In this document: positions 23,880 through 35,725 of the stretch, piece after piece
Layout of the letters: every line of letters begins with the position of its first letter
Position numbering within the stretch: position 1 is the first letter of the stretch
Source: Agelaius tricolor
Lineage: Eukaryota > Chordata > Aves > Passeriformes > Icteridae
Assembly: GCA_023055355.1 (NCBI GenBank)
Contig: JALJCS010000029.1
Span: forward strand, 434,001 to 498,000
Reading direction: 5' to 3'
DNA: 64,000 nucleotides
Notes under the pieces: generated by a model
Seen by the model: only the letters and a program-made list of their open reading frames with translations
What the model was told of the DNA's origin: nothing
The model's database searches: none
Translations under genes and position numbers: made by a program

Positions 23880-24030
23880 CCAGTGTTGCTGCTCAAAGCC
23901 CCATCCAACCTGACCTTGAATACTTTCAGGGATGGGACACCCACTACTTCTCTGGGCAACCTGTTCCAGTGTTCCAGCACCCCCACAGTAAAAAATGTCT
24001 TCCTTTCATCTAATATGTGTCAGAAGTATT
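23880..24030 (-). mobile_element. Short CR1 fragment, minus strand
   Basis: The words GCCCCATCCAACCTGACCTT and CTGGGCAACCTGTTCCAGTG, followed by CACAGTAAAAAATGTCTTCC, are the inverted 3' part of an avian CR1. Only about 150 bp are left. Confidence 0.8.
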
Positions 24031-27000
24031 AAATCTAGGCATATAAACTTTGAGGAAAGGTTTGAAATTCTTTTGATTTGAATCACATTTTATATGAATA
24101 CTGACTTACAGATGACTAAAATATGTAGATGGGCGTTTGAGCTGACACTTTTTGAAAAGGTGCATGGAATTTAAAATTAAAACCAGTACCATTAAAAGCT
24201 TTGTGCCGTTTTCTTTTTCCTCTGGTATTCAAAATTGCATATATCAAATATCTGTGCTTCATACAAAGGTCTTAGACACTCTCAGAAAAAAGCTTTTCTT
24301 TCAGACTAAGTTGCAGTTTACGTAGAACACTAGTACTAGTGAAGGTTTTTCTGGGCATAGGGGGAACACCTTCTCATTGGATTTGTGTGCAGAATGCATT
24401 TTATGCAAACTGGAAAATTGATCCCAGCTGTGTTCTAGTCATCATTCTTACTGCATCAGGCCTGAAGATTCTGTGAAAAGTAGCCTGTGGACCTTGAACA
24501 TAGCTCATGTGAAACAGATGAGAGGCGATGGAGAAGTTGAGGGAGAGAATAAAGAGCATATGGCCCAGTACAGACTAACGATTGTTTGGCACCCTTTAAA
24601 GGCTGTCTTTGACAAGCAGGGCTGAAGCAGGTCTGCAAAATATCCGGGAGATCAAAATCCATTGAAGCAAATTGCCCTGGCCAGTCACCTTGCTGCCGAT
24701 AATTCACTCTCCATAGCAGCTGATCAGGCCTAACAATGCTGCTGCAGAAGTATTGTGAAAAAGGTAGGCATATTTTCACAGATGCAGGGGAAAATCCCCT
24801 TGGATGATGGTTCCAAGGGATTACTTGATGGAGCAAGTTATGTACCCTTATCTACCGTGCAATATCTAAGTTGGTGAGTTCACTATCTGTCAGCATCACT
24901 TTCGAAAATAAATGTTTGATCCACAAAACAATATTTCATATGTCCTGTCTACCTGCTTCATTTCAACCAAGGAATAGGCTACGTTCCATCAGCAAAGGGT
25001 TTATGATCCTATGTTTCTTTAAACTGTGATAATTCTTTATTTTTTTCTAAATCAGACACTGTCTATTCATAAGATTCAGATGTCCATGGCAGGGGTGTAA
25101 TTAAATTCACATCTTAAAAAATAACCTTCTTCTTGTTATCTTTTTATTAAATTACTGCCATGTAACATCAGTCTGAGAGCTGAAGAAAACCCCTTCATTT
25201 GCTGTTTGCCAAGTATCATCTATGTGATACAAATTCGACTTGAGAAATCACACCCGTACATTGCCATGTAGCACTACTAGTAATGCTTTCACAACCTTTT
25301 CTTCATCATTAGGTCTTTTGGTGAAGTGAATGATTAGAACATAAGCAAGGGCATTTGTTCAAGATGCTCCAGAAAGAGCTGTGGTCTGTTCTCTTCTTTG
25401 CTGCCTATGTTAGCACTGAGCTGCAAAAAAGGAAAGATTACTAGGAAAAGTGTTACTTTCAGTCTAAACTTGTAAATGATGTTTGGAATACCCTGTTAAA
25501 TGACAAGGTGCTCTTTTAAAATATGGCATCTTAAGGGAAAATGTCAGCTTTAAAAAGGTTTTGAGACAGTTGCTTCTGGAAAAAAAAAAAAAAAAGAAAA
25601 GAATTGGAGGCTTCTAAGGTCTTTAGGCATACTATTTTGAAGATTGATTCAAACCACAGTTTCTTCATATAGGAAGAACAGAGGACCATAGATGCAACCC
25701 ATTTGAAAATGGATTTCTAGATGTTTCTGGTTGGGATTACCAGGCATCATTTCTTGTGAAGTCGAGGGACTGCAGTTAGCACTCCAATAATTTCCTTCCC
25801 TGAAATTCATCTGCATTTGGTCCTTTTTCCAGAGTCCCCATTTATTAGTGAAGGTATACTCTATCTATGCATTAGAATATTCCATTAGAGTGTGTGACTC
25901 ATACTTGCTAGTTAAAATTAGCTGGAGCGGAATGGATAGTTACAGTTGCGTGTATACAATAGTCTTATTTTGGCAAGTTTTCTTTAGACAATGTTGAAGC
26001 AGCACTAGCAACTAGGAAGTACAGCTTGCAGCAGGGAAGGACACTCTTCTGCTTTCTCAAGTTTCCTGTAGTTAAATAGACACCAAAAGGCTTTTCCTAG
26101 TACTACTACTGTCTTGTAGGAATACTTGATCTAATCCTATCTTTGATCAAATTCCTAATGGGTTACTTTTCTACAAGGCAGAACATTTTTCTTTTAATAA
26201 TATGTATTTTGTAAGTTGGAAACATGAACTTGTGCACCAGTCACGTGGACTGTACTCCTTATTAAGTTTCACAACCTTCTTTAGAAAATATTGACTGTGT
26301 GTAACTTCAAAAGGAGAATTCTGGGCATCTTCATTCTATTGATGTACTTGTTTTTCTCCCATGCTGGTATTGTTTTCTATCATTTTTACCAACAGAAATC
26401 TTTTTCCCTGACACCTATGGAAAAGACCTATGTTTACTCAACAGTGCAGCGTCAGTCCATTGTTTAGAATGATTTCAACATGGTCCCCAACATATCGGAC
26501 AGCTAGACAGCAGAGGTTAGCAACAGGGAATGGGAATAACTTCTGAACCGTTTCAGTAGATTTCCCAGGAAGGGCTTGCTTTCTGCCACTGCAAATTTTC
26601 CCAGAGATTTTGTCTGGTGAAGAGTTGCATCAAAAGAGTATTTTTGCCCAAACCTTGGGGCAAGCTCTGTCTCCGATTTACTAGTGAATGCAAAGAGGGT
26701 GAAAGTGCTGCTTCAAAGCCCTCTGTGCGCTTTCTGTACCAAGAGGGGGGGTGACCCCAGAAATAAGTTTTGATCTCTCTTCAGAACACAAGGCATGTCA
26801 TCACCTCATTCATCTTCTTCTGGGACTCATAGCATCTTAAGACGAAGAAGCTCTCTTGCTTGCTGAAGTGCGTTCAGCAAAAAAACCTTGTCTCATCAGC
26901 AGATTTGAACACAACTACAGTCGAGTCAATTCCAATGCTGGCAGGGCAATACTCTACCCCACTAGTAACATGCCACTATTAGAAGGCTGTGTAAAACGAT

Positions 27001-30000
27001 TTTTGTACAAAGTAATCGGAGGGAAAAATAGAATTGGGAAGAACTGCACATTGTTCTGGAAAAAGCCTCCTGCCTCAGTCTTACAGACATCATTTGCTGG
27101 TATCATTTTTAATAGTTGGGGTTTTTTAAATTTTGTAGAAGAAAAAATATTACTGCACCTTTATGTTTCCTTAATAGAAGTACAGCCATTTCTTAATAGA
27201 ATAGAAGTAAGCCATTTGGATATGTACAAATGGTCTTTTCAAATACATATGCTATAGCCCACTGTGAAAGTAATTAGCTATAAAGAGAAATCTAAAGGTT
27301 TAAAAAGATTTTGGAAGAAAGTAAGTCTAAGGTGATAGAAGAAGAAGAAAACAGCAGTTTTCTTCTGGTGAAAAAAAAACAAAGGGAGGACCTTGTACAG
27401 TGGAGATGTATTATTTGACTTCCTGAAAAACTGAGTAGGTTTGCTATTGCCAATGGTTTTCATTAGGAAGGAAGAGATTCCTTTGGCAAAAAAACCCCTT
27501 CAAATTGACTTGACAAAAATGTTATGACACTTAACTTCACCAATCCTGAAGAAAAATTCTCATCACTTGATCTGGAAATCATGATGGTAATGGAGACAAG
27601 GATGTCTAAGCCATGCCATCAGGAACATAAAAAAGCATTAGAATGCAGGTAAGACTGAGCTCCTGAACTAGTGTGAAGAGAATGCAACAAAGACATTTTC
27701 CTTTAAGAGTCTTCAGGATGGAGAGCAGATCAAATTTTTTCATGTGAAGTATTTCTGAATAGAATGAATCTTCAAAATAACATTGTTTTCCAAAACCTGT
27801 CTACAGTATCTCTTACCATGATACACAGTTCCTATGAATAGAAAAAGCAAAGCACTTTTTTCCAAACTGTTGTGCACTCTTAAGCAATCTACAATAAAAA
27901 TAGTATTTTTTCATGCTGGGAATGATGTGAATTACAAAAAAGCCTTGTAGCACACTTGGCACTGTGGTCTCTTGATTAGCATAGCTTTTTATTCATCAAA
28001 CACGTTTCACATTGACTATTTTTCTCTTTTAAATAACGGCGTCTTTGTACTTATGCAGCATCCATGAAGAATTTCTTGGGTGTTATTTTGTACCTGATCC
28101 TAAATGGCAGGTTCTGCATTCTGCCATCTGTCTCGCTTTCCCATTTGATGCAGCTTCTGAGAGGTATTTTCAGAATCGAGGACTACTTGCAAGAATGATG
28201 CTAAATCCATGCATTTTACTCCTTGGTTAATGCAAAACTATTTTTCCTTTACACTTCAATGAGAACAGGAAAATAATGATGGTGAGTTCAATCCTTAGAG
28301 TAATACAAAGAGGACTATTATCATCATTAGAAACCAAGCAAGGTGTATTTATTGCACATGCATGATACTCACTGATGCAAATTACCCTGTAAATTCAAAA
28401 GGAATCTGTATCATAGGAGTGGATGGACTGTTTCTATTGATATTTTGCTTAAAGCAGAAAATTAATTCTTTTGACAGCCAACTCATGATTGCAAGCTCAC
28501 TTTCAACTACAGCTTTCAAACAGATGAAACATGTCTGTTTATAAAACGATACAGTACAGTACACAATAGCAAGTCAGGTCATAGACATTGAAAAGAAAAA
28601 AACAGATCAAAGGACAGATTCATTCACATCTACAAGCCCTCAAGAGTGTACAGGTCAAATGTCCCCAGAAAACTAGGCTGGTGGCGCAAATTCTCTATGT
28701 TGGCACCAGCAGAAGCAGCTGCTATCTTGATAGGATGCAATCTTGCTTACATCACCCTTCAGAGCAATCTTCTGTACCCCTGCCCAATACACCTTCTGCT
28801 CTATTCCTGGACTTCACATTTGCATTTCTACAGAGTCCTGTCCTGCAAACTGACTCAAAGTTCAGGTAATAGATTTCCAAGATTTAGAAATGTTGTGTGA
28901 GGTTCATTTATTTCATATTTCATTCCATCTAAGCAAACTGTAACTTTCTGAAGTGAAATATGTGGAGTATGTCACGTGTATTTTAATGTTAGCTCTGCTT
29001 CACATTAAAACTTCTCACAGACCCCTGTGATGCCTTGCTGCAAAAATATAGAGCTGCCAAGAGTGGTTGTGGGAAGTTAGAATTGCCAGAAAACCGTACA
29101 AACAATCTAACAATAGAGCCTTGGATTTCTGAATATAATTGCACCATGTAAAGTCAAAATATAATATTTAAATGATTTTAGATAATGATGAGTGTGGGCT
29201 AGAGAGAATCCAGATAGAATTTTATTTTTTTAAACAGTTCCGGGAAAAACATGGCCTTGACTTGGAAGTATAGCAGGAAATATTTTTATACAGCATGAGT
29301 TCTCATTACCTAATCATATGATTTGTAGACCTGAATTGGAAACCAGGAAAGAAACAAAGAAAAATATTCAAGCTATAAAAGATGGGAGTTTAAAATTTTC
29401 TTTGTATTTCTGATTAAAGCTATTAGGTAGCTAAATGGTCACCCATTATTTTAAAAAGCATCTGGACATTAAAAATAGGTAAATTTCTGCGGGACTTGGA
29501 TGTCAGCTATTCCTGAAAAGCTTTATATCACTGCTTTCCAACCCTGAATCAATCCACTTAAACGCAGCTGTATTTCAGATGCTCAGTGGAACTGTCCATG
29601 TAATGCATATAGTTGACAAATAATCCGCAGAAAAAGCTAGATCCATTTGAAGATCTTTTCCTGTAAATGGTATTCACGTTATTTGTACAAACACACAGAT
29701 GGGATTTCTGCTGTCTTCTTCAGGCCACTTCCTCCAGAGAGCTCTCCATCAAATCTCTCTAGTTCTACTCTTCTGGTGATCCAAAGTCAGCACTGGGATG
29801 GTCCAAGTGCATGAATTACTGTCTGCTAGAGGTGCACCCTGAGGGCTTCTGTGTGCAGTATCCCGTGAGCCCTACTAAAGTCACCCTGTTGGTATAAACT
29901 GAGCTAGCTGGACCTTAAGGGACAAGATTGTGCACTGATATTGTAAGAGAAATTAGGTACTAAGAAGGAGGCTGGAAGATTTAAATATTTCTGCCTCCAG

Positions 30001-30421
30001 CTTAAGCAACACTCAATCTTGGTCTTTATCTGAAAAACTAGGTGAATTAACCCATTTGGCATTCCTATGCCAAAAATGTCAGTAATACAACAAGAACCGT
30101 CAAAAGAGTAACAATTCCAATCATTACTTTGTAAAAGTAATTCATTGGAAGAAGTCGGGAAGAAGGATGAAACATGCCAATATCCTACCCTGAGAATCAT
30201 TCTGTTGATTTGCACAGGTTTCTTATTATATACCCATCTAATGCATTGGACATGCATGCTTGTGATGATACAAATACTTGCAAAGCTTACCAGATAAACC
30301 ATGTTCTCTTCAGACAGCAAAACATTTCTTGACGGTTGTGTTTGCTAATTACATTTAGACTCAATGTTCTTAAAGGTCTTTTCCAACCAAAGTGATTCCA
30401 TCATTCTCTAAATCGCAGATC
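24031..30421. other. Long stretch with no recognised gene or element
   Basis: About 6.4 kb of AT-rich, apparently unique sequence. Open frames reach 126-138 codons (24456-24836 minus, 26856-27257 plus, 29904-30320 minus), but none shows a known motif, a paired splice pattern I trust, or similarity to the others. A poly-A run lies at about 25580-25595. Confidence 0.45.
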
Positions 30422-30426
30422 CTGCT

Positions 30427-31775
30427 TGTCTTGGTTGAGGGCAAATTTGGCAGCAATCCTCAAGAAGGGGTGATTTATTAAAAATACTGATCTAGTACTG
30501 ATATCCAACTGTGACGGACAAAGGCTCCCTAACAGTTCAAAATTAGAAAGTGTATGTTTATTGCAACGCTGGGCAGCGTGCGGGATAGCTCCCAAATACA
30601 CACTGTGATTTAGAGGTGATAACAGAGTCTTTTTATCTATACAAGTATTGAATACCCAAAAGACAAATACATATTCATAATTTAGGTACATCCCATCATT
30701 CCTCACTTCGTATGGTAATTAGTTCAAAAGCTATTAAGCACGCGTAGTTTGTTCCTCAAAATGAATCGGTGGTCCCTTTCATGGGGAGGGGTTCCAAAAT
30801 GAGGAAATAAATGAAGTCTTCCTGCTTCTGAACTTTCTACATTTTCAATGCAAATATGACAAATGAACCCATTGGTAGAACTCCCATTCCCCATCTTCAA
30901 TTGGTTTCAGAACAGAGGTGGCCTACAATTGTCTTATGTTCCTAAAAGCTATTTATGAGTTTCTGTATTCTTCATGATAAACCCAGCTAAGCAAACATGA
31001 TGTTGACAAGCAATCAATTATTAGTTAACTACTAACTCTTAACTTCATCAAGGCCTACCTATTTATTTTGATAAACTCTAATAAGGCTTATCTCTGACTA
31101 AAACCTCAGCTCCTCTAAAAACCCTAAATTTCTTTAAAGTTCATGTCTCAGGGGGCCCCCCCCAGAAAGCCCACCTACACGGCCCCTCCCCTCAACTGGT
31201 CTGGGAAACATTTCCTCTGAGAGAAGTGGAAAAAATCTGTTTATTTAACAGGGAAAGCACCCCCCAGCACAAAAAATGAACAATACCAGATGACAAAACT
31301 CAATCGCCGCTCTGAAGAGACAATGAATTCAGAAAGTCTCTCCTGTGGATGCTTGCTCTGTTATCAATCCCTCCGGCACTGGGAAAGGCTGCTGCCCAGA
31401 GTAGGCCCCCATAGGCCACAAAGTGCAAGCTCTCAGTGCTCTCCAGGTCCCAATGTGGAGCAGGTTTGAGCAGTTCCAAGAAAAGGGAAAGAAAAAAAGA
31501 CAGTCCAGGGAAAACTCTGCCTCAGCCAGCTAAACCAACTGAAAAGCAAAGAGCACTCTGTTCTGCTCCATCAGTGCCCAGACAACACAGTGCAGCACAG
31601 AATGTGGAGCAGTGTTGCTTTTAGAAGGTGAGTGCAGCCTGTGATAACAAACTCCGTACTTCTTCTTCTCCCCACCTTTGCTCTCAGAAGCAGTCTTGAA
31701 GGCAGAGAATAGAATATCCAGCATTAACAGAACAGATGGCTGGGGATACAAGCATCATAAAGTCACCCTAGGACA
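30427..31775 (-). mobile_element. Solo LTR of family A split by a second LTR; perfect 5-bp TSD
   Basis: The outer LTR starts TGTCTTGGTTGAGGGC at 30427, is interrupted near 30470, resumes near 31151 and ends CACCCTAGGACA at 31775. The duplication CTGCT flanks the whole at 30422-30426 and 31776-31780, which proves that both halves belong to one insertion. The resumed part matches 15930-16477 closely. Open frames here (for example 31436-31624) lie inside the LTR and are not genes. Confidence 0.88.
30471..31150 (-). mobile_element. LTR nested inside the family-A LTR, about 680 bp, ERVL-like
   Basis: It begins TGATTTATTAAAAATACTGA and ends ATGTCTCA, between AGGGG on the left and GGGGG on the right, so the TSD is probably four or five G-rich bases. 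The plus-strand words GTTTATTGCAACGCTGGGCA and CGTGCGGGATAGCTCCC resemble the R/U5 region of avian ERVL-type LTRs read in reverse. The exact left and right ends are uncertain by a few bases. Confidence 0.68.
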
Positions 31776-31888
31776 CTGCTCTACTGAGATATGTCACCAG
31801 ACTATGCTAAGACAAAGTTTTGGAACTGCTAATTAAAATTCTACTATCACAGTGAAGCTGAGGAGGAAAGACAGCTCACTCCAGTTAC

Positions 31889-32019
31889 CTTGTGGCATGC
31901 CAATACTTCCTTTCAATCACAATGGTTTTCGTCTTTAAGTCCGTGACATCACAGGCATAATTCAACATCTTTTGGGCAGGAAGGAAGATATTCTTCTTCT
32001 CATTATACTGATGGGTAAG
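31889..32019 (-). other. Exon-like segment of an unrecognised minus-strand gene or pseudogene
   Basis: On the minus strand a TTGCATTTCAG acceptor ends just before 32019 and a GTAACT donor follows 31889. The 131 bases between are open in one frame only (43 whole codons plus two bases); the other two frames stop quickly. The peptide is of ordinary composition (starting LTHQYNEKKNIFLPAQ and ending KYWHAT), unlike low-complexity frames elsewhere in the window. I do not recognise the protein. No second exon is obvious nearby: 5' exons would lie beyond the provirus that starts at 32792, and 3' exons beyond the LTR pair at 30.4-31.8 kb. Confidence 0.38.
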
Positions 32020-32791
32020 CTGAAATGCAAAGCAGTTAATTCAAAGTGAAACAGCGATAAAGTCAATAGTAAAACTCACCACAGTTTTGTTTACCAACCC
32101 AAGTCCTTACTATCCCAAAATACAAGAACAGCTGTAAAAGCCTTGTGGTTTCTTAATTTTTTCCTATACCTACATGGGAGGGTAAGGGATAAATGATCCC
32201 AAACAATGGTAATCCACAACAAAGCATTCTTGACATCATATTCAGCTTTTGCATAGTGAGCTCTTCACCTGATCAAGTTATTCCATTGCAATAGTTTGGG
32301 GAGTATCTTAGAGGGCTGGCTGTTGTTTGGTTTAAACCATCTTGATCATTCAGGAACCCAGTAGCAATGAGAAAGTTCAAAATAAGATAGTGCTACGCAG
32401 TGATTTTCCTATATGACAGATGTATTTCTACAAGACAGAAGGCTGACCTAATGCTTCCCTACAACATGGCTGAAGTGGCATCCTGTTCCCCATAGGTTTT
32501 TCCGTTTAATTTTAGCAGCTTTCTTACTAGATTAATGAGCTGAACTAACTCAAAAAGGAACCAGATAAGTGCCAGAGCTTTAAAACAAACAACAACAACA
32601 ACAACAAAGATGCAAAATGGTGATTTGTGGGTGCGTTTGAAAACAGAAATTTTTTTGTATTTTTCATAGAGACATGGCATTCTCCAGAATGATATTGCTC
32701 CAACGCTTTGAGTTTGGTTTTCTTTTTCCCCCTCAATTGTAAATGTTATGCATTCTTTTTGGCCAGTTCAGGAAATAGATTTTCTGATACG
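32020..32791. other. Flank between exon-like segment and provirus; nothing recognised
   Basis: Holds a short (AAC)n tract at about 32585-32607 and ends in the provirus target site ATACG (32787-32791). Confidence 0.5.
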
Positions 32792-33608
32792 TGTGAAAGA
32801 CAGTCTAAAGTTCCCCTCATTTGCCTCATGACCATTCCCAGGACAGACACTGGGACCCTAAAGACACCGATGGGAATTCTGGCCTGCCAGTAATGGATGA
32901 ACACCAAAAATCCTGAGGCCCCTGAGCAGAATTCTGGCCTGCCAAGTGATTGTTCACAGCTGTGTCTTCAGTGACTGCTTCTAGCAGGGCCTGCCAAGGG
33001 GCGACCCAGCCTATATGCTTGCACCTGCTTCACGACAATAGACCAGGAATTTTCCCACCTCTTGGCCAGATGAACTTGCTGGGGCAACTTGGTAGCCCCC
33101 CCATGGAAAATCCTTCCTCTGCTCCACTACCACCGTGAGGCACCGAGGTTGAAGCCCCCCTACCAAGGACTGAGACTGAGACACCTGTAATTCTGATGCA
33201 GGGGTGCTGGCCTGACTGAAGCAGGATGCCTGCTGAGTGTTGCCTACAGATGTGCCTACAGGACCTAGACTGGTTTCCCCCAGAAAGCAGTCCTGAAACA
33301 GTGGGTCCCACTCACTGCTGATACTGACTTATCCTGCTGAGAACATGGACTGTCTGTACCCATCTTCAATACCTTTTTCCCCCTCAGCAATTTCAATAGA
33401 CTTCTTCTTCTTGATTGGATCTGTTCCCCCTCAGCCATTTCAAGATTCTGTTTCCCCCCTCAGCAATGGACTATAATAGAACCTTGAGTTCACCAGGACT
33501 TAACCTTGAGTTAACCAGGCAGGGCCATTATCTTCCCAACGTGACTAGGCAAACTCTGTCGGCTGGACTATGAGGACTTAGTCTCTCCACATTTGGTAGC
33601 TATACTCC

Positions 33609-34880
33609 TGTCTTGGTTCAGGGCAAATTTTGGGGAGAACCCCCAAAGGGGCTCCTCTAGGAAAGCAGATTCATTTGGCCCCTCCCCTATGAAATATTAA
33701 TCCCAATATTACCGGGTGGGACGTGCCTGGGCTCGTCTGACCCTTGCTGCTGGGCCAAAGGCGGCAGCTGTGATGTTTCACCTCAGAGATACATTTGGCC
33801 GGCTGCATCCTGCAGCTAGGCACTCGCAACAAATCCAGGCATAGTAGAAACTCAGTTGACCTCTGGTGGAAAAGGTTCAGGGGACGGTGAAGAGAAAAAG
33901 GAGAGGATTCTGCTGTAGAGTTTTAATCCAGAGTTTATTCCAGGATGACAGACCTCTGAATCTTGTAACAGCTCCCAACAGAATCCAGACCGCATGGTCC
34001 CATCTCCTTTTAAGCCCGGGGACAGGGGCAGGGGAAGGCACAGGTGAGCCAGCAACCAGGTGGGAGGAGGGGAAGGCTCAAAGGATAAAGACACTTGGAC
34101 AGGCCAATGAGCCCGGACCTGAGGGGCATCTTTTGAACTTCTGCCAACCACACCATGACCCTGCTGGAATGTTAACATTGATGGACAGCACTTAGCAGGA
34201 GGGCAAAGGGGGAGGGGAAAGGACAGGTTTCACCTATCCCAACACCTGAGGGATTTTCCTGTTTCCTGAAACAGGAAATGGCGTCACACTGCAACACTCC
34301 CCCCAACCAGTCCAGGAGAAAATAGCTCCTTGGAAAGAGGTGGAAAAAACCTGTTTATTAAACAATAAAACCTAAACAATATTGAACAATAAAACCCCTT
34401 GTTGCTCCAAAAGAGATGACAAACTGAGAAAGTCCCCTCCCTCGGTTGCAGTTCAGCTCACACAGGCTCTTATCAGTCCCTCCGGTGCTGGAAATGTTGC
34501 GGGCCGGGCCCGGCCTGGTGGGCCACAGGTGCTAGCTGCCGGTGCTCTTCTGGGTGTTCAGTCCAGAGCAGGTTTCAAGAGGTCCAAAGAAAAGGGAAAA
34601 AAGAAAAGAAACCACAGTCCAGGGAACTTCCTTGCCTCAGCAAGCTAAAACTAACTAAAAGCAAAGGAGAGCTCTGTCCCACTGTCTGTTCATCCACAGA
34701 CAACACAGTCCAGGAGCAGGAATGTGGAGGAGTGAGTGCAGGGTCTGAAAACAAACTGCTGCTTCTTCTCTCCCCCCTTCACTCTCTGCAACAAGTCTTA
34801 AAGGTGCAAAACTTATGATGCAGCATAAACAGAACAAGATGATTGTTCTGTTAAAAGCATCATATAATCAGCTTCGGACA
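33609..34880 (-). mobile_element. Family-A solo LTR inserted in the 5' LTR, perfect 5-bp TSD
   Basis: It starts TGTCTTGGTTCAGGGC and ends CTTCGGACA. The duplication ACTCC lies at 33604-33608 and 34881-34885. The uninterrupted 3' LTR reads TATACTCCTCTCTCTTTC across this point, confirming the empty site. It carries a second LTR (33688-34296). The remaining halves align with 15878-16477 and 30427-31775. Confidence 0.88.
33688..34296 (-). mobile_element. Third-level LTR nested in the family-A LTR, about 609 bp
   Basis: On the minus strand it starts TGTTGCAGTGTGACGCC and ends near ATTTCATA. A TATA-like CTTAAAAGG is followed by GGAATAAACTC, a polyadenylation signal, so the LTR reads on the minus strand. 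CTCCCC at 33682-33687 and 34297-34302 is a plausible 6-bp TSD, consistent with an ERVK-type LTR. The terminal two bases at the 33688 end are uncertain. Confidence 0.72.
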
Positions 34881-35080
34881 ACTCCCTCTCTCTTTCTCCC
34901 CCTCTTTTCTATTCTTTTCCTCTCCCTAATTCCTTTCATGCATTTGCTGTGGTCATTCTATAAAGGTGCATTTGTTTGGATTGATACTGCAATCCCCTTT
35001 CCGTGTTGTCTGTTGCACTCCCAGATCAGTTAACCAACCATCACCACCCCCATTGGTATGAGCGGATCGTGACATTAAAT

Positions 35081-35098
35081 TGGCATCATGGACAGGAT
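35081..35098 (+). promoter_or_regulatory. Candidate primer-binding site
   Basis: Six bases after the 5' LTR end the sequence TGGCATCATGGACAGGAT begins with TGG, as expected for pairing with the CCA end of a tRNA. I cannot assign the tRNA with certainty. It sits where a primer-binding site should be, before the gag remnant. Confidence 0.5.
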
Positions 35099-35725
35099 TC
35101 TGATAGACAGAAGGGTCTGCAAGGCTGTTTGTAGTCTGTAACAGGGGAAGGACGATTTGCTTCAGCCACACCTAGCCCCTCATCGCGAAAGGGTTGAACG
35201 AAGCTGGAAAGCAAGGAAAGCTCTTTGAATTTCCCACAAACTGCGCACGCCCAGGTGAAATACGCCCCCATACTCTATTGAGGGTTCTGTCTTTAGAATT
35301 TCCCAAAAAATCTCTTAGCGCAAAAGGGGAAACTGTTTTTGTTTATGTGTGAATTTGGACTGTCTGGGAAGGAAGGGACAACTTGAAGGAACTAAGCAGG
35401 GCCTCCCAGGGAGATTTGGTCTCTTCACCCAGCCAGGGAAGCAAAGGGGAGCACAGCAAAGGCTGTGAGATTGTCTAACTTAAGTTTGCACCTCCCTGTC
35501 ATGGTTTTGGTCCCTTCATAAAATGACTGAAAACTCTAGCACAAAAGTTAAATTTCTGAATTTTCTGCTCTGCTTGCTAAATAGAATGCCAAGCCTTCTC
35601 CAAGGGGGGAGGTTTGGGCAGAGAACAGCTGGTTTAATTTAGAAAATGTCATAGATAGAATTTGTTCTTTACAACATGAAACAGAAGTTAAACTGGGCAA
35701 AAATAAAACCATCCTCTGCTCAGTT

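Larger units (their letters stand above)
32792..35074 (+). mobile_element. 5' LTR of the provirus, interrupted by two nested LTRs
   Basis: It starts TGTGAAAGAC at 32792 and ends GGATCGTGACA at 35074. Without the inserted 33609-34880 and one TSD copy, the LTR is about 1.0 kb, close to the 986 bp of the 3' LTR. The part 32888-33505 is almost identical to 44629-45243, whereas the first 90 bases differ from the 3' LTR at about 19 positions and the last 300 bases at roughly 6-8%. It also carries a short extra segment near 33505-33530 (duplicated CTTGAGTT words) not found in the 3' LTR. Confidence 0.85.

Noticed and set aside
32950..33311. Identical short proteins in two places (also 44692-45053)
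   Set aside because: Both copies lie in the two LTRs of one provirus; identity comes from the near-identical LTR core.
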